64,000 bases of DNA, taken from Clitoria ternatea. Its lineage: Eukaryota; Streptophyta; Magnoliopsida; Fabales; Fabaceae. Both the position numbers and the translations under genes were made by a program. Where the stretch lies: assembly GCA_037962975.1 (NCBI GenBank), contig CM075675.1:105732218-105796217 (forward strand), read 5' to 3'. Below the pieces are notes generated by a model that was given only the letters and a program-made list of their open reading frames with translations, ran no database searches and was not told where the DNA came from. Position 1 is the stretch's first letter, and each line of letters opens with the position of its first letter. This document shows positions 34,691 to 47,819 of the stretch, in pieces.

Positions 34691-37600
34691 CTAGCTATAG
34701 TAGATGCGCAAGTTTTGGGTGTTCCACTTATTTCGGATTGGAGTGCCATCAAGGTTCTCAAGGCGGTAAGAGCCTTTGCCAGTAACCTCGGATACCCTGT
34801 ATGGGCCTTCCCAGTTTGGGGCTAGTTTGCCTTGATGAGCAAATTTGTTCCCTATACTTGCTTTTCTCAAAACCAAATCTCCGACGTTGAAAGTCCTTGA
34901 TTGAACTCGCTTGTTGTATCGGAGAGCAACTTTGGCTTTGATAGCTTGGTCTCTGACGAATGCATCTTCTCTGAGTTCTTGTATGACATCCATTTCTGAC
35001 GCCAAATTAGCATTATTAGACTCTTCAGAGAAGTATTTGACCCTTGTGGAAGCAATATGCAGTTCCACGGGTATCATTGCCTCTACCCCGTATGTCAGGC
35101 GATACGGGGATTCGTTAGTAGATGAATGAGGCATTGTCCGGTATGCCCACAGGACGTGGCATAGCTGGTCTGTCCATCCGCCCTTGGCTTCACCAAGGCA
35201 TTTCTTTAGTCCTTTCAGCACTTCCCTGTTGGCCACTTCAGCTTGGCTGTTAGTTTGAGGATGTTCAACGGATGAGAATATCTGGGTTATTCCTAACCCT
35301 TCGAGTAAATCTGTGAATTTTCTATCCGTGAATTGGGTGCCATTATCTGTGACAATCCGTGCTGGGACCCCGAACCGTGTTATAATGTTTTCATACATGA
35401 AACGACGAGTTCGGGCTGAAGTAATATGTACCACCGGCTCTGCTTCTATCCACTTAGTGAAATAGTCGACCCCTACAATGAGATATTTGATGCCCCCAGG
35501 AGCAGTTGGAAAGGGGCCCAGAATATCCAATCCCCATCGGTAGAAAGGCCATGGAACAGCGGATGTGAAGAGTTCTTCCGCCGGTGTGTGGTGAAGATTA
35601 GAGAATTTTTGGCAAGCATCGCATTTTTTAACGAAGTCAATGGAGTCCTGCTTCATCGTGGGCCACCAGTATCCAGCCCTGAGGATTTTTCACATTAAGC
35701 TTCTTCCTCCGGCGTGGTGTCCACATTGTCCTTCATGCACTTCCTCCATTACGTCTTGCACCTCATTCTCTTTGAGACAAATCAAATAGGGCACGGAGAG
35801 CGCCCTTCTGTAAAGATTACCATCAATCATAGTGAAGTATGGTAATTCCCTCCTTATCCTCGTCTTTTCCTTCTCATCCGTAGGTAGCTGTCCGTCGGCC
35901 AAATAACGGATGTAGGGGGCCATCCATGTGTCTCCATAAAGAGAGTTTGTCATTATGGCATTTAGAGAAGGGAAAAGAGGAATGCTGGGCGACGTTAATG
36001 TGCTTTGAACCAGCGTAGTTGTGCTACCTGGTCGTTTGGTGCTTGCTAATCTGGAGAGTATATCCGCTCTAGTATTCTCTTCGCGTGGAACATGCTTGAA
36101 TTCCATTTTCGAGAATTTCTCTCTCAACTCCTTGACACAGTTCAAGTATAATTGGAGTTGAGGTTCGCGAGCCTGATAATCTCCTAAGATTTGTGAAATC
36201 ACCAGTTGTGAATCACTGCAGAGCGTCGCCTCAGAAGCTCCGATGTCAATTGCAGCTCTCAGTCCGGCCAAACAAGCTTCGTACTCAGCCTGGTTGTTGG
36301 ATGTTTTGAAATTAAAGCGAAGGGAGATTTCCAGGTGTACTCCGTCATCACTTTCTAGAACTACACCTGCTCCAGAGCCTCTTTGGTTCGATGAACCATC
36401 AACATAAATGGTCCAATGGACACGAGGGGAATCTGGAACAGTCCCTGTCATTTCCACAATAAAATCAGCCAGGACTTGAGCTTTAATGGCGCTTCGGGGT
36501 TTGTAGGATATATCAAACTCAGAGAGTTCAATAGACCACTTGATCATCCTCCCAGCGAGGTCGGGCTTGATTAAAACAGAGCGGAGTGGTAAATCCGTTC
36601 TCACTATGATCGGATGGGCGTGAAAGTACGGACGCAGCCGTCGAGAGGCCCAAACAACAGCGAGGGCGGCCTTTTCAATTTTTTGATACCGGATCTCAGC
36701 ACCTTGTAAGGTTTTGCTAGTGAAATAGACCGGTCTCTGTCCATCGGGAGTTTCTTTTATCAAGGCAACGCCCAAAGCTTCATCTGAAATAGCCAAGTAC
36801 AGGATGAGTGTGTCTTCGGGGTCAGGCTTTGTGAGAATGGGAGGTTTGGACAACACCTCCTTAAGCTCTTGGAATGCTTTCTCTTGTTCCTGTCCCCACT
36901 CGAACTTCTTGGACTTTTTCAGTATCTTATATAGAGGGAGGGATCTATGAGCCATCTTTGGCATGAATCGTGCCAAAGCTGCCACTTTGCCATTCAGGGA
37001 TTGGACTTCTCTGAGATTCTTTGGACTTTGCATGTCTAGAATCGTTTGGCATTTCCCTGGATTGGCTTCAATACCGCGTTGAGTTAACATGAAACCCAAG
37101 AACTTCCCAGCAGGGACAGCGAAGGTGCATTTCATCGGGTTTAGCCTCATGTTAAATTCTCTCAAACGGGTGAATACTTGGCGCAGGTCTTCAATATGAT
37201 CACCTCCAACCGGTGTCTTGGCTATTATATCATCAATGTATACTTCAACAAGCTTGGTATGCATACCTTCAAAAACCTTGTTGATCATGCGCTGATATGT
37301 TGCCCCAGCATTTTTCAGGCCGAAGGGCATGACTGTATAGCAAAAGACACCACGATCATTTATAAAAGCTGTCTTTTCTTGATCTTCTTCGCACATCAGA
37401 ATCTGGTTGTAACCTGAATAAGCATCCATGAAGCTCAGGTATTGATAACCAGAGGAATCATCTACCATCCGATCTATGTTAGGAAGAGGATAAGGATCCT
37501 TTGGACAGCAGCGGTTGAGGTCCACATAGTCAATGCACATTCTCCATTTGCCATTGGACTTACGGACCATTACCACATTCGAAAGCCAAGAGGAATAACA

Positions 37601-40162
37601 GATTTCTTTGATAAATCCGGCCTTCAGCAATTCCTCAGTTTGCTGGCAAGCTGCCTTCTGTTTCTCTGGGCCCAATCTCCTTTTCTTCTGGGCTACCGGT
37701 CTCGTCTCTGGATAGACGGATAATTTATGACAGCAGAAAGCAGGATGTATGCTAGGCATATCGGCTGCAGTCCAAGCAAAGAGGTCTTTAAATTCTTGCA
37801 GGAGTGTCAGTAGTCGCTGTTCCATTTCTGTATCTAGCTTGTCATTAATATGGGTGATCTTTTCTGGAGAATCTCCCAAAACGATGACCCTGGAACTTCC
37901 ATCCGGTGTGGGCTTTAATGGGTTGGACGGATCAATGTTCAAATCCGCCCTAGGGTCCAGGTCGACAAGGCTTACAGATCCAGCGGCTGCTCCTGCATCA
38001 TTGAGTTTCCTCTTTTTATTGGAGGCGTCCAGCTTTGTCATGTTGAGGCTTAGGTTGTAGCAATACCTAGCCATCTCTTGATCACCCCGGATAGACGAAA
38101 CAGAATTATCCTTGTCAATGAACTTGATAAGGAGATGTGGGGTTGATACAACTGCCTCCATTGCATTTAGTGTGGGGCGGCCTATGATGCCATTAAATGG
38201 TGATTTGACATCAATCACTAGCACTCGGGATTTAACCGTCCTGGCCCCTGGTTCGCCTTCAAACGAAATAAGGGTATCAAGATACCCTTTAGTCGACTGC
38301 TTTGTTCCGTTGAAAGCTGTTAGTTCCTGCGTATAAGGCTGTAAGTCTGAGTCCTTAAAACCCATTCTTTCAAAGCAATTATAGAAAATAACATCGCAGG
38401 AACTTCCCTGGTCAACAAGGATTCTTCGGACGTCCTTGTTGGCTATCACTGCTGTGATGACCACAGCATCATCACCACCAGGAATGGTCGGGCCAAAATC
38501 CTCATCGGAGAAAGAGATTGTTGGAGCTTCAATCCCACCTCTGAAAGGGCGATTGTCTTTGACTTTCCCCTGCACAGATAGAATCATTCTATGATGATTC
38601 TTACGAGCTGTAATTGAAGCTCCTCCTCCAGCGAATCCTCCAGCAATCATGTCAATGACTTCACGCCGACCTTGATGCTGTTGCTGAGGAACGCCGTCTT
38701 TGTGCGCTATTTCATCCGTCATCACACCCTTTTGTTTCTCCGAAGCAGAGAATTTTCTGACCGGATTACGATTATTGTCATCCCCGTCATCTGGATCCCT
38801 TTCTCTTTTCTCATTCCGCTCTACTCTGTCGAAAGATTTCTCTTTGAACAGGTATTGTTTTAACTTGCCTTCTCTAATTAGCGTCTCAACCGCGTTCTTT
38901 AGAGCTTGGCATTCATCAGTGAAATGACCATTCTGTTCATGAAAATCGCAGTACTTACGGGGATTTCCTGGTCTTTTCATGGGAGCTGGCCTTCTGATGC
39001 CATATATGCTGAAAGCTGGCCATCCGACCTCTCTCAAAATCTGAGATGGTTTGGCAGATAGTTGTGCATAATGGCTGAAGGAATTAACATGTCTTTCTCG
39101 AGGTCGAGGAGAGTGGTTATTAACTCTGGGATTGGTGAATGGTCTCTCCATGCGTTCTGACCTCATTTTCTCCTTACCCTTCTGGGTTTGGGAAGGTGGC
39201 GTTGATGGCTTTTTCTTTGCAGCTATGGCCTCCAAGTGCATCTCTATACTCACGTATTTCGAGGCTTTTTTCCTGAACTCCTCGAAAGTTATAGGAGGGC
39301 TTTTCGCTAAAGAGAGAGCAAAAGATGATCCTGGCTGCAACGCCTCAATAACGATATGCAGCTTGATAGACTCTGTGAGGTTAGGAACCAGGGCTGCTTC
39401 CTTGTAGAACCTCTTCAAGAAATCTTTTAAGCCTTCGTTTTCACCTTGCTTAATCTGAGCCAAGGTATGAGACGTCCTGGGCACATCTCTAGAGATGACG
39501 AAGTGAGTCTCAAAAGTAGCTGTCATCTCAGCCCAAGAATCTATGGATCCAGATGGTAAACCTTTAAACCATCCGAGGGCCTCCTCAGATAATGTTCGAG
39601 GGAACATTCGACACATCACATCTTCATCAGCCCCCAAGTACACGGCTTCAAATACGTAAGCATCAAGGTGCTTAGTAGGATCAGTTTCTCCATTGTATTT
39701 TCCGATGGAAAGTGGCTGAGTAGTTTGAAGGTGCTTGGGGATGTGGATGCTCATAAGTCTCCTTGAAAAAGGAACTTTCAGCTTGTAAGAAACTGGGGGT
39801 GCTGTCATTGACTCCCTCTTCCTTCGGGAAGTTTCATCTCCAGAATCACGAGTTTGTTCTCCCCCCTCAAACGTAGGGATATTTGAGTATTGGAGAGTGG
39901 TGGACTTTTCACCATCAGTTGTGTGGGGAATATTTCGCGTTCGGGATGATTCTTTATCCTCGCTTTGCTTTCTTTCTCTTCGCAATTCAGCGAGCTCCCT
40001 CTGAAGTTGGCTGATCAGCTCATCGCGAGGATCAGGATTAGACACTGTTACTATTTTCTTCGAGCTGCCCCCATGAGAATCAAAGTTGAGCTTCCTGAAA
40101 ACATTGGGGTTAGTTCTGTCCTCAGGCTGATTCTCCACGAAATCTTGTGCTTCGCCTTCCAT
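34691..40162 (-). pseudogene. Tat gag-pol polyprotein with one in-frame stop
   Basis: ATG at 40160-40162. A 1490-codon frame ends at TGA 35690-35692, and the same frame then continues to 34691. In order: coiled N-terminus; Retrotrans_gag domain (about 150-290); CCHC-like CDFHEQNGHFTDEC near 410; aspartic protease with VDQGSS near 586; reverse transcriptase with YIDD near 977; a first RNase H; a second RNase H with YVDGSSNQRG near 1256, a Tat marker. Integrase starts with HEGQCGHH before the stop, and its CDAC zinc-finger half, DNGTQF and QAEVANR catalytic motifs lie after it. The single TGA falls between the zinc-finger halves, where the family has a sense codon. Readthrough is possible but decay is likelier. 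Gag starts only about 65 bp from the LTR. Confidence 0.9.
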
Positions 40163-40207
40163 TGTGGATTACTTGCTCTTTCAATGGATATGGGAATAAC
40201 TTTATCA

Positions 40208-40226
40208 GGTCCCACCGGGCGTGCCA
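40208..40226 (-). other. Tat primer-binding site
   Basis: Minus-strand TGGCACGCCCGGTGGGACC one base inside the 5' LTR. It has the expected TGG start and position. I could not assign the priming tRNA. Confidence 0.7.
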
Positions 40227-40227
40227 A

Positions 40228-40956
40228 TGAACTGTCCTGAACCGGGGTCTAGAGATCCGGACTCAAGTCAATCACAAACAGTATGTAAATACCGTATAGG
40301 AGACCGGATGTATGAGTATCCGGTATGAGTATCCGTTGTCCTTGAGCAGAGAGAACGGACTGGGCGTCCTGGAGGTCCTTCACACTGACCTAACGCGTTG
40401 AAGTGGGCGAATGGTGGTGTCACCTGCAAAAATTCTCCGACGCTCAAGTCAGTGATGATATTCCAAGTAAGGAATGTATTTCAGAGAGTAATTGTTCATC
40501 AAAATAGTTGAAGATCCCTCACTTCATTAATAAAATGAGTTCATATACCTGATTGGCTCGTTTTTCGAGGACTCGTTAGTGGGGAACCACTAACTCCCAT
40601 TAGCATTATTTTATTGCGCACTTACCAGCATGATTGGGTCAAGTGGCTATTTTATATTGAGCATGGAGGGTATAGACTAGGATTAGGGAACAAGTTGATC
40701 TTTCCCGTGAGCAGAATTTGGCTCGTAGTGCAGGGAATTATTGATCGATCCCTGTAGCAATAATCCTTGTCTTTAGTGCAGTGACGTGTGTGTTGTCCGG
40801 TGTCATGGTGTTATCCTGAACAACCGGTATAGGGAGAATGCCTGATACGGAATTACAGTCCGGATGTATACCGATGACACCGGTTACACGTTGATGTCTT
40901 GACAAAGACGTTGAAATATGTCTTACAGATCGGATACCGGTATTGAGACCGGATCA
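40228..40956 (-). repeat. Tat element 5' LTR
   Basis: 729 bp partner of 12784-13512, followed by the TSD AATTC at 40957-40961. The LTR should contain the gag-pol promoter, but no TATA box could be named with confidence. Confidence 0.93.
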
Positions 40957-42071
40957 AATTCCGACTGGAATTACAGTTTCAAAAGCCTCTTACTTATGAA
41001 ATCCAAATGTTCACACGAAAGAGAAGGAAGGAAGATTAGCTTGTTCTTCGTTAATAGCTTTTAGCAAAAGTTGGAAGAGAAAGATTGTAGATGTTGTTTT
41101 TCACTTTTCCAAAGTCTTTAATTAATCCAACAGTAGTTGATATTTATATTGTTCATGCAAAAGAGACGTGAACAATAAAAAGATATCTGTTGTACGTTTC
41201 TTCAGATGATGACTAAGGAATAAGCATTTAATGAAAAGGGACAACACATCTGAGAGGGTCCCATACTTAGAGAATTATTAGAAAAAGAATCTGTTGGAAG
41301 GTAGAAGAACAGAGTGACGTGGAAAGCATTCTTAATTAAAATAATCAATAATTCTGACTCGGTTTCGTCTTGGGCGTATCTTTTCCGAGAAAGCCTCTGT
41401 TCGCTCAGAATTCCTTCATTCGGAGGAAAGGTTTCATCCCATGGAACACTCGGCTTTCTTTTCCCGGAAGCATCCCACACGATAATATCTCATTCAAACA
41501 TACTCAGGTATATTTATGTCTGAGTCAGTTCTTTACTTACGTCACCCAGAAATCTTCCTTTGAAAATCACTCAGAATTTGAAAATAATCCTCTCTTTCGG
41601 AAGTCTTTCCACTGGAAGGAATCACTCGGGGTCAAGGACATTTCTGAAGACAAACTCGAGCACGAGTTCTCGTACCTCTGAGAATCGATCCGAGCACCAT
41701 TTAACGAAGTTCACCACTCGGTAACTCATCACTCGGATATTTTCTTTCCTCGGGAATTGTTTACTCGGAACTATTTATTTAGAGACATACCCACTCGGTA
41801 TATCCCGTTCGGTCATTCTCTCAAAATTCGTCTCATTCAGACACCATTTACTTAACTTAGAAATAATTCGCTTAATGATGTTTCACTCGGAAACATCTTA
41901 ACTTCTTTTGGAAATGGCTTCCTCGGTCTTACTTCACTCGGTATCGCACTATTTTCACTCGGAATATCATATTTCAAACGGTATTCACTCGGAATTTCAT
42001 TCAGAATTTCTTCATTATTCCTTAATGAATGAATTTTTGAAAAATTACAAAGTTTGGGATGTTACACACCT

Positions 42072-44423
42072 TGCAACAAGTCAGCCTGTATTTTAAATGA
42101 GTTAATTTTTTTAGGGTTGTAAGCCTTCAATCTAGCTCGTACATGATTATTTTTTTGTTTTAAAATTGTTGTACTTTGACCAAAAACATATATTTTTCAT
42201 GAAACTTAAAACACATATAATTTAAAACATTTAATCATTCAAAAGCTTTCACTTAGACATTTAAATTTCAACAAATAAGTAACTAATGGAATTTAAATAT
42301 CAACTTTCTCCTATTTCAATATACGGAACAATGACATAACATTGTCTTAGCTTTGAGTTTATTTCTTTTTTAAAAAGGTGAAAAGTGAAAGTAAAATAGT
42401 ATGGAAAAAGGGTAGGACATCTTTAAAATAAAATTATAATTTTAAATATAAATTGGCCTATGAGTTGAACCTATTTAACACGTGGGCTAAACATGTCAAA
42501 CCCATGATTAAAATAGGTCTCTTTTTTCAACTCATAGTCTATGTAGGGATGGGTCAAACAAGCGGGTCCCAACCGGACCTATATACCTAGTTGTATAAGT
42601 ATCTAGTTCTCCTGCCACGAGACCAAGATAAATTCTTAAGCTGTAACTTCTTTTGAACCTTACTTTATTTCTATGTGATTATGATTGTGTTTTTAAAACC
42701 AAATTGTCTCATGTGTGTTCTCTAATTCTTGAGCTAGTCACTCGTGAATTAATCTCAACTAATTAGTTAATAGGCGACCAATCCCTTGACTAATTAATGG
42801 ATTTAAGAGGTAAATTGAGTTTAGGGTTTAACATAATCAGTCTAATTCTCAAACTTCCAACTAGTTGATTAGATTTGACTAGCTTATCAATTCTTTGCGC
42901 ATCTTTTTTATGTGTTGTGTTTCATGATTGTTAAAGCATTAAATCAATTAAGTTTACCATTTTGCATAACAATTAGTTAGCGATAGAAGCCTTAATGCAA
43001 GTGGTTGGTTATTGAATAGTTATAACATTATTAATTATTCTTTCAACATTATTTATTTATTATTGTTTGGTGATAAGTCTTTAGTAGAATCAATTATTAA
43101 CCCTAGTTAAAGAATAATCATCATGCCTTATTAGCTAAATTATTCCAATTTCTCACTTTTTGTTCATAATAAGGTATTTGTGGAAGAATATTGAAATTGT
43201 AAACTATTGAGAATTTATTTATAAAGTATATGAATTTTACAAAAGGTTGCTTGGAATACAAGAAATAGAAGGTTTGGAAACTGAGTCTGGGCATGGGCAC
43301 ACCAGACCTGGGATAACCATGCTAAAGAGTTAAAGTGGGAAGTTATTACCCCTGTGACTGGGTGTGGGCACGACAGCCTAGGCATTACCACGCCCAGCTA
43401 TGTGTTTGATACAACTTTTCTTATGCGTAACCATGTTGGCTCATGTCCGACTTTTCCTTACATCGTTAGAGATCCGCGTGGCCACGTTCAACTTATTCTC
43501 CTTTGTAATTTTAATTGCGCATTATTATGCTTATGTGGGCATTATTATGCCAAATTTCGTGCCTAATTATTTGAATTCTTGTTATTTGAGCTTGGGACCT
43601 TAGTGTTTTGGATTCTCACACCCATCATTTATTATGTTCCTATAAATAGGTGTGTTTATTGTAAATATGTTTTTTATTACCCGATTCATTATATAAATTT
43701 CTAGGTTTTTTTTAAATTCTATGAATTTCTCTCTTTCTTACTTCTTATATGCTCTATTTGGGATCTTTTACCATGAATCACTCACCCATCTCATTCTCAT
43801 TCCTTCATTTCATCGTGTGTGGCTATATCTCTAGATTGGGAAGATATATAGATCAAAGTTTTACGTCATTAACTTATTTAATATATTCGCTCTAAGTTGT
43901 ATCTTCTAAACATATGCTCAATAGTTTGTAAGGCAGGGGATATTAAAGCATAAAAATAATCGTCTTGTAGAAAGAAAGCTAGCTAATAATCAAGATATCA
44001 ATATATGGCAAAGACTATAATTGTTGGATAAATTAAACCTAGGTTTCAGCGAGTGATGAAGAAGGAAAAAGAACATAGTGAAGAACATTATCTGTAGGCT
44101 ATAAAGATTCAACAAAGACATCTTTCGAACTTAGAAAGTATCTACTAGAGATCCCTCTTCCTCCTAACCGGGATCTTGAATTGTTTTCTTTCTGCATATA
44201 ATTATGTGATGTTTCTATTTGCCAATAGCTTGATTCTCTTGTTAGATATTAATGGTCTTCGTACATTCATTATAAAAACAATCTATATTCTATATAATGT
44301 ACAAAAGAGTGTTATATATATAAGACCTTTTTTCTTGTATTTCAATATAGATAATACACTTATTCATATAACTCTATTTGTGCTTCCTTCTACTTTTTTA
44401 ACTTAATTTTTTTGTTAGCAGTA
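42072..44423. other. Intergenic, probable decayed LTR sequence
   Basis: No gene. The part at 43260-43860 looks like an old LTR on the plus strand. It has repeated GTGGGCACGACAGCC/GGGCATGGGCACACC-type segments, a CCTATAAATAGG TATA region at 43640-43651, a pyrimidine-rich leader, then a GTGTGTGGCTATATC motif. No partner LTR or TSD was found. 44030-44200 contains a short open stretch without recognisable product. Confidence 0.4.
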
Positions 44424-44428
44424 TATGT

Positions 44429-47400
44429 TCTGACAGTCCCAGTCAATTTACCATTTAATACAATCATTTAATCAATTTCGAAAACAATTTTTCACGTAAA
44501 AAGAAAATCAACTCGGTCTTAATATGAATTAATATTTACTTTTCTGAAATACATCCAAAGTAAATAAGCATACTCAATATAATACTAATAACCGATCGGA
44601 AAATAATACATTAATAAAATAGAGGCGATTGGAAACAGCGGGGAAAACGAAGGCAGAAGGGTCATTCGCCTGAGCGAGACCCTGCTGCGCCTAAGCGAAA
44701 TCCGAGGGAGTCGCTTAAGCGAGTGTCAACTCGCTTGAGCAAATGCCACACGGGCGAACCAAACTCACGAGTCAGGGTTTCACTCGAAAAAGGACCACTC
44801 GGTTACAACTTACACTTTCATCACTCGGAAAACTCTTAGCTTTCGTTGACTCGGACATACCACTCTTGACTCATTCCTAACCTTCACTCAGAAATAGATC
44901 ACTTAGTCTCAGCTCACTCGGGGATAATCTAACCTCCTTCACTCGGTAAGGTTTCCCCCCCGGGTATCTCCACTCGGTCAATACCCTAACTTTACTTTAC
45001 TCAGAAAAGGCTCTCCCGGCATAAGTCACTCGGAAACGTTCTGACCATCACTCGAAACCTTCTACTATTTCTTCACTCGGAAACCTTCTATTCTTCCTTC
45101 GCTCGGAAGCATTCTATTCTTTCCTCACTCGGAAGAGAATCTCTCGGTTATTCTTCTCTTGGAAAAGAAACGAGGGATACCCACAGGAACGAAATAGACA
45201 CCAAGCCGACTGGCCCTCGCTCGGACAAGGATAAATGCGCTCGGGAAATATTCACCCAGTACCAAACTTGACTACAACAACCATTTATGAAAATGAATAT
45301 AAATCATAATATAACATAGATTAACACCAGATTTAAACTTAGTTCAGCACACATGTAACACCACATATACAGAAAACTCAATACATATATATATATTACA
45401 CAAATTATTCAAAATCACTCGGGCCTTGGCATCGGTTCTCCACTTGGCGCGCCTCCAGGGCTCCGACCTCCTCCCTGTCACTGGTTACTAAATTGAAAAC
45501 AACAGCAAGGGTGAGTGTTTGGCATCATAATTAATCTAGAACGGAGATTAACAAATTATATATATATATAAGTCCCATCCGATTGCATTTTCATCACTTT
45601 GCAAATCACACTCGGCAATTATAATACATCATACTCGGTAATTAATTCACATCCGGTAGTTATAACATTTCGCACTCGGCGAGTAAAGCATTTCACACTC
45701 GGCAGATACAGCACATCATACTCGGCAAACATAATAATCCACACTCGGCAAATATAACAAATTTCACTCAGCAATATAACAAATTTCACTTGGCAAATAT
45801 AACAAATTTCACTCGGCAATATAACAAATTTCACTCGGTAAATATAACAAATTTCGCTCGGTAAATATAACAAATTTCACTCGGCAAATATAACAAATTT
45901 CACTCGGTAAATATAACAAATTTCACTCGGCAAATCTACACATCACAACTAATAATTCATCAATTATCACAACTGACTCTCAGATAAAATTTGACGCCTA
46001 GTATCCGGATACTAAAGGATCGGCCTTTAGCTGGGGGTCCTACTTGACACCCCGTGAACCCTACTTGGGTCACCGAGTCCTGCTTGACTCTCCACCTCGA
46101 CCACTGGGTCCTACTTGACCACTGGGTAGCTCAACTGGGCACAAAAACCACGGGAGCCGAAAATGAGGGGCTATATATACCGTTGGCCGTCCCACACCAC
46201 ATAATCACGTATCATAATCATACAATCCGTTTACTGGAAGCCTGTCAGGAGCCACTCCTTGCTCGTGCAACGCACCGGCGACCACTCCCCGCCTTCAACA
46301 GTATACGGAGTATCTCATACACAATATGTAACTCAATATAACAAACATTATCAATCTCATGCCACACATAGAAATTACTTATCATACATATACAATTCAT
46401 ATTTCCCATCATATCACGAGTGGCCATTATTAACACATACTCATCACTCGGGCGACCTGCTTGTCAAGCCCGGCTTCACACTGCCACTACACCGATTGTC
46501 ACAACATCAACCATTTCAAAATCATCATTGTCATAAGCCACACACACACACCCGATCCTCAACCGATCGGTGTCTATACTCACACATGCATAAACATACA
46601 ACTTTCATTCAATAACATTTTCTCACCATGTTCACACAGCTCAACGACTCGGACGCGGAACATGTCCTATTCTAATTAATCATAACCCGAACACCCCCTT
46701 ACCTTGGTTCCAAGCTTCTATAATCTGCTCCTGGTGTCGGTTACGCCCTCTTAGCACTGGGTTCTCAGTCTCTCTTCCGAATACAGCACCAGCTCCTTCA
46801 CTGCTACCTACGGGTCGGAATATAAAACCCGTTAGCTTTGCACCGTCCTTAACTCTAAGGACCACCTTTGAGCTCACACTCACCAGAGAAGTGGAGAACA
46901 GACCCACACACAGCCATGCATGGCCAATTAGTCACCAAAGAAACGAAAGGGGTAGGGAAACACAATTGCAACGGGTCAGTGGACTTACCTTGAGGCCACG
47001 GTCACGGAAATGAGCTTGTTACTCGGTTTTGATGCAAACAGAGTCCTCTCCTAGAGCATGCAACTCAGCGATGGAGGAGGAAGAAGATGAACAGGAACAG
47101 AAGTAAACGAAGAAAAAGGGAGAGAAGCAGTAGCTCGCGTGTGTGAGTGATAAATGAGAGAGAGAGAGAGAGAGAGAGAAAGAAGCCCTTTTAAAGTCCA
47201 GGGGTAACCGGTAACCTTCCCAACCGGTTACCATCCCACTTTCCTTCACCCATTCGCTCAAGCATTTCCCCCCTCAAACTCTTCTCTTCCCTCAATCGGT
47301 CTTCACTTTATTATTAACCAACCAAATGATTTTATTTATATTCACAATATTTAATTACTCATAATTGTCCAGTACTTCATAAAAATACCGAATAATTTCA

Positions 47401-47460
47401 AAAACAATTAATAATATTTTCTACTACACAAAATTTTCCTAAATTGTTAGGGATGTTACA
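44429..47460 (-). mobile_element. Second solo-LTR-like chromovirus remnant
   Basis: About 3.03 kb flanked by TATGT at 44424-44428 and 47461-47465. The right end, read on the minus strand, is TGTAACATCCCT. The left end is a mutated inverted counterpart (TCTGACAGTCCC). Like the 11603-42066 remnant it is rich in CACTCGG, so the two are diverged members of one family. A minus-strand leader-like region with a (GA)n run lies at 47157-47178. The segment 46232-46300 closely resembles a module of the Cassandra LTR. No coding domain was found. Confidence 0.7.
45660..45945. repeat. CACTCGG minisatellite
   Basis: Tandem units of about 21-23 bp, TTTCACTCGGCAAATATAACAAA and variants, repeated roughly ten or more times; the most regular part is 45755-45935. 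One minus-strand frame stays open through it because of the period. Looser CACTCGG repeats extend from 44780 to 45240. Confidence 0.85.
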
Positions 47461-47819
47461 TATGTTATCTCTCATTCATTGAAAAAACATATCTTTCACT
47501 TAAATTTTGCATAAACACCACCATATTTTATAAAAATAATACTATATATATATATATTATATGAAAAGTATATTATTATTCAATTCATGCATTGATCATA
47601 ACCATTAAATTAATTATGATATAACAATTGTATGTATTTGCACAAAAAGAAAATAGTCACATATATATAAATAATTAATATGCCTATGATTAAATATAAG
47701 ACAATAACATATCTTATTTAGATTTGAGATCAAATCATTATAGATAATAAAGTTCTCTCAACTAAGTTCAGACAGAGTTATACACATAAAGAGGCGTTTA
47801 GAAAAGACTTTGTTATAGA

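Larger units (their letters stand above)
12784..40956 (-). mobile_element. Ty3/gypsy Tat-lineage retrotransposon with two antisense gene modules
   Basis: LTRs of 729 bp each (12784-13512 and 40228-40956) with TSD AATTC at 12779-12783 and 40957-40961. The 28.2 kb length includes a 1.07 kb Cassandra and a 10.1 kb non-autonomous element; net size is about 17 kb. Gag-pol is on the minus strand and carries the second, archaeal-like RNase H domain that marks the Tat lineage. Between pol and the 3' LTR lie two tandem modules transcribed from the opposite strand, each with a gene and a tandem-repeat block. Antisense extra ORFs and repeat-rich 3' regions are known in Tat elements; two complete tandem modules in one element look unusual. 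The LTRs differ at about seven sites by eye. Confidence 0.93.
11603..42066 (-). mobile_element. Solo-LTR-like chromovirus remnant, split by the Tat element
   Basis: The ends are inverted copies of each other (TATAACATCC at 11603, GGATGTTACA ending at 42066) and are flanked by the same 5 bp, CACCT, at 11598-11602 and 42067-42071. The two surviving parts, 11603-12783 and 40962-42066, total about 2.29 kb once the inserted Tat element and its TSD copy are subtracted. No internal coding region or second LTR is visible, so I read it as a solo LTR. On the minus strand it starts TGTAACATCCC, like Tekay/Del-type chromovirus LTRs. The right part is rich in the heptamer CACTCGG. It is the oldest layer of this nest. 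Confidence 0.72.

Noticed and set aside
45619..45873. Open frame with repeated ICYI/VKFVI-type units
   Set aside because: It is the translation of the CACTCGG minisatellite, kept open by its period.
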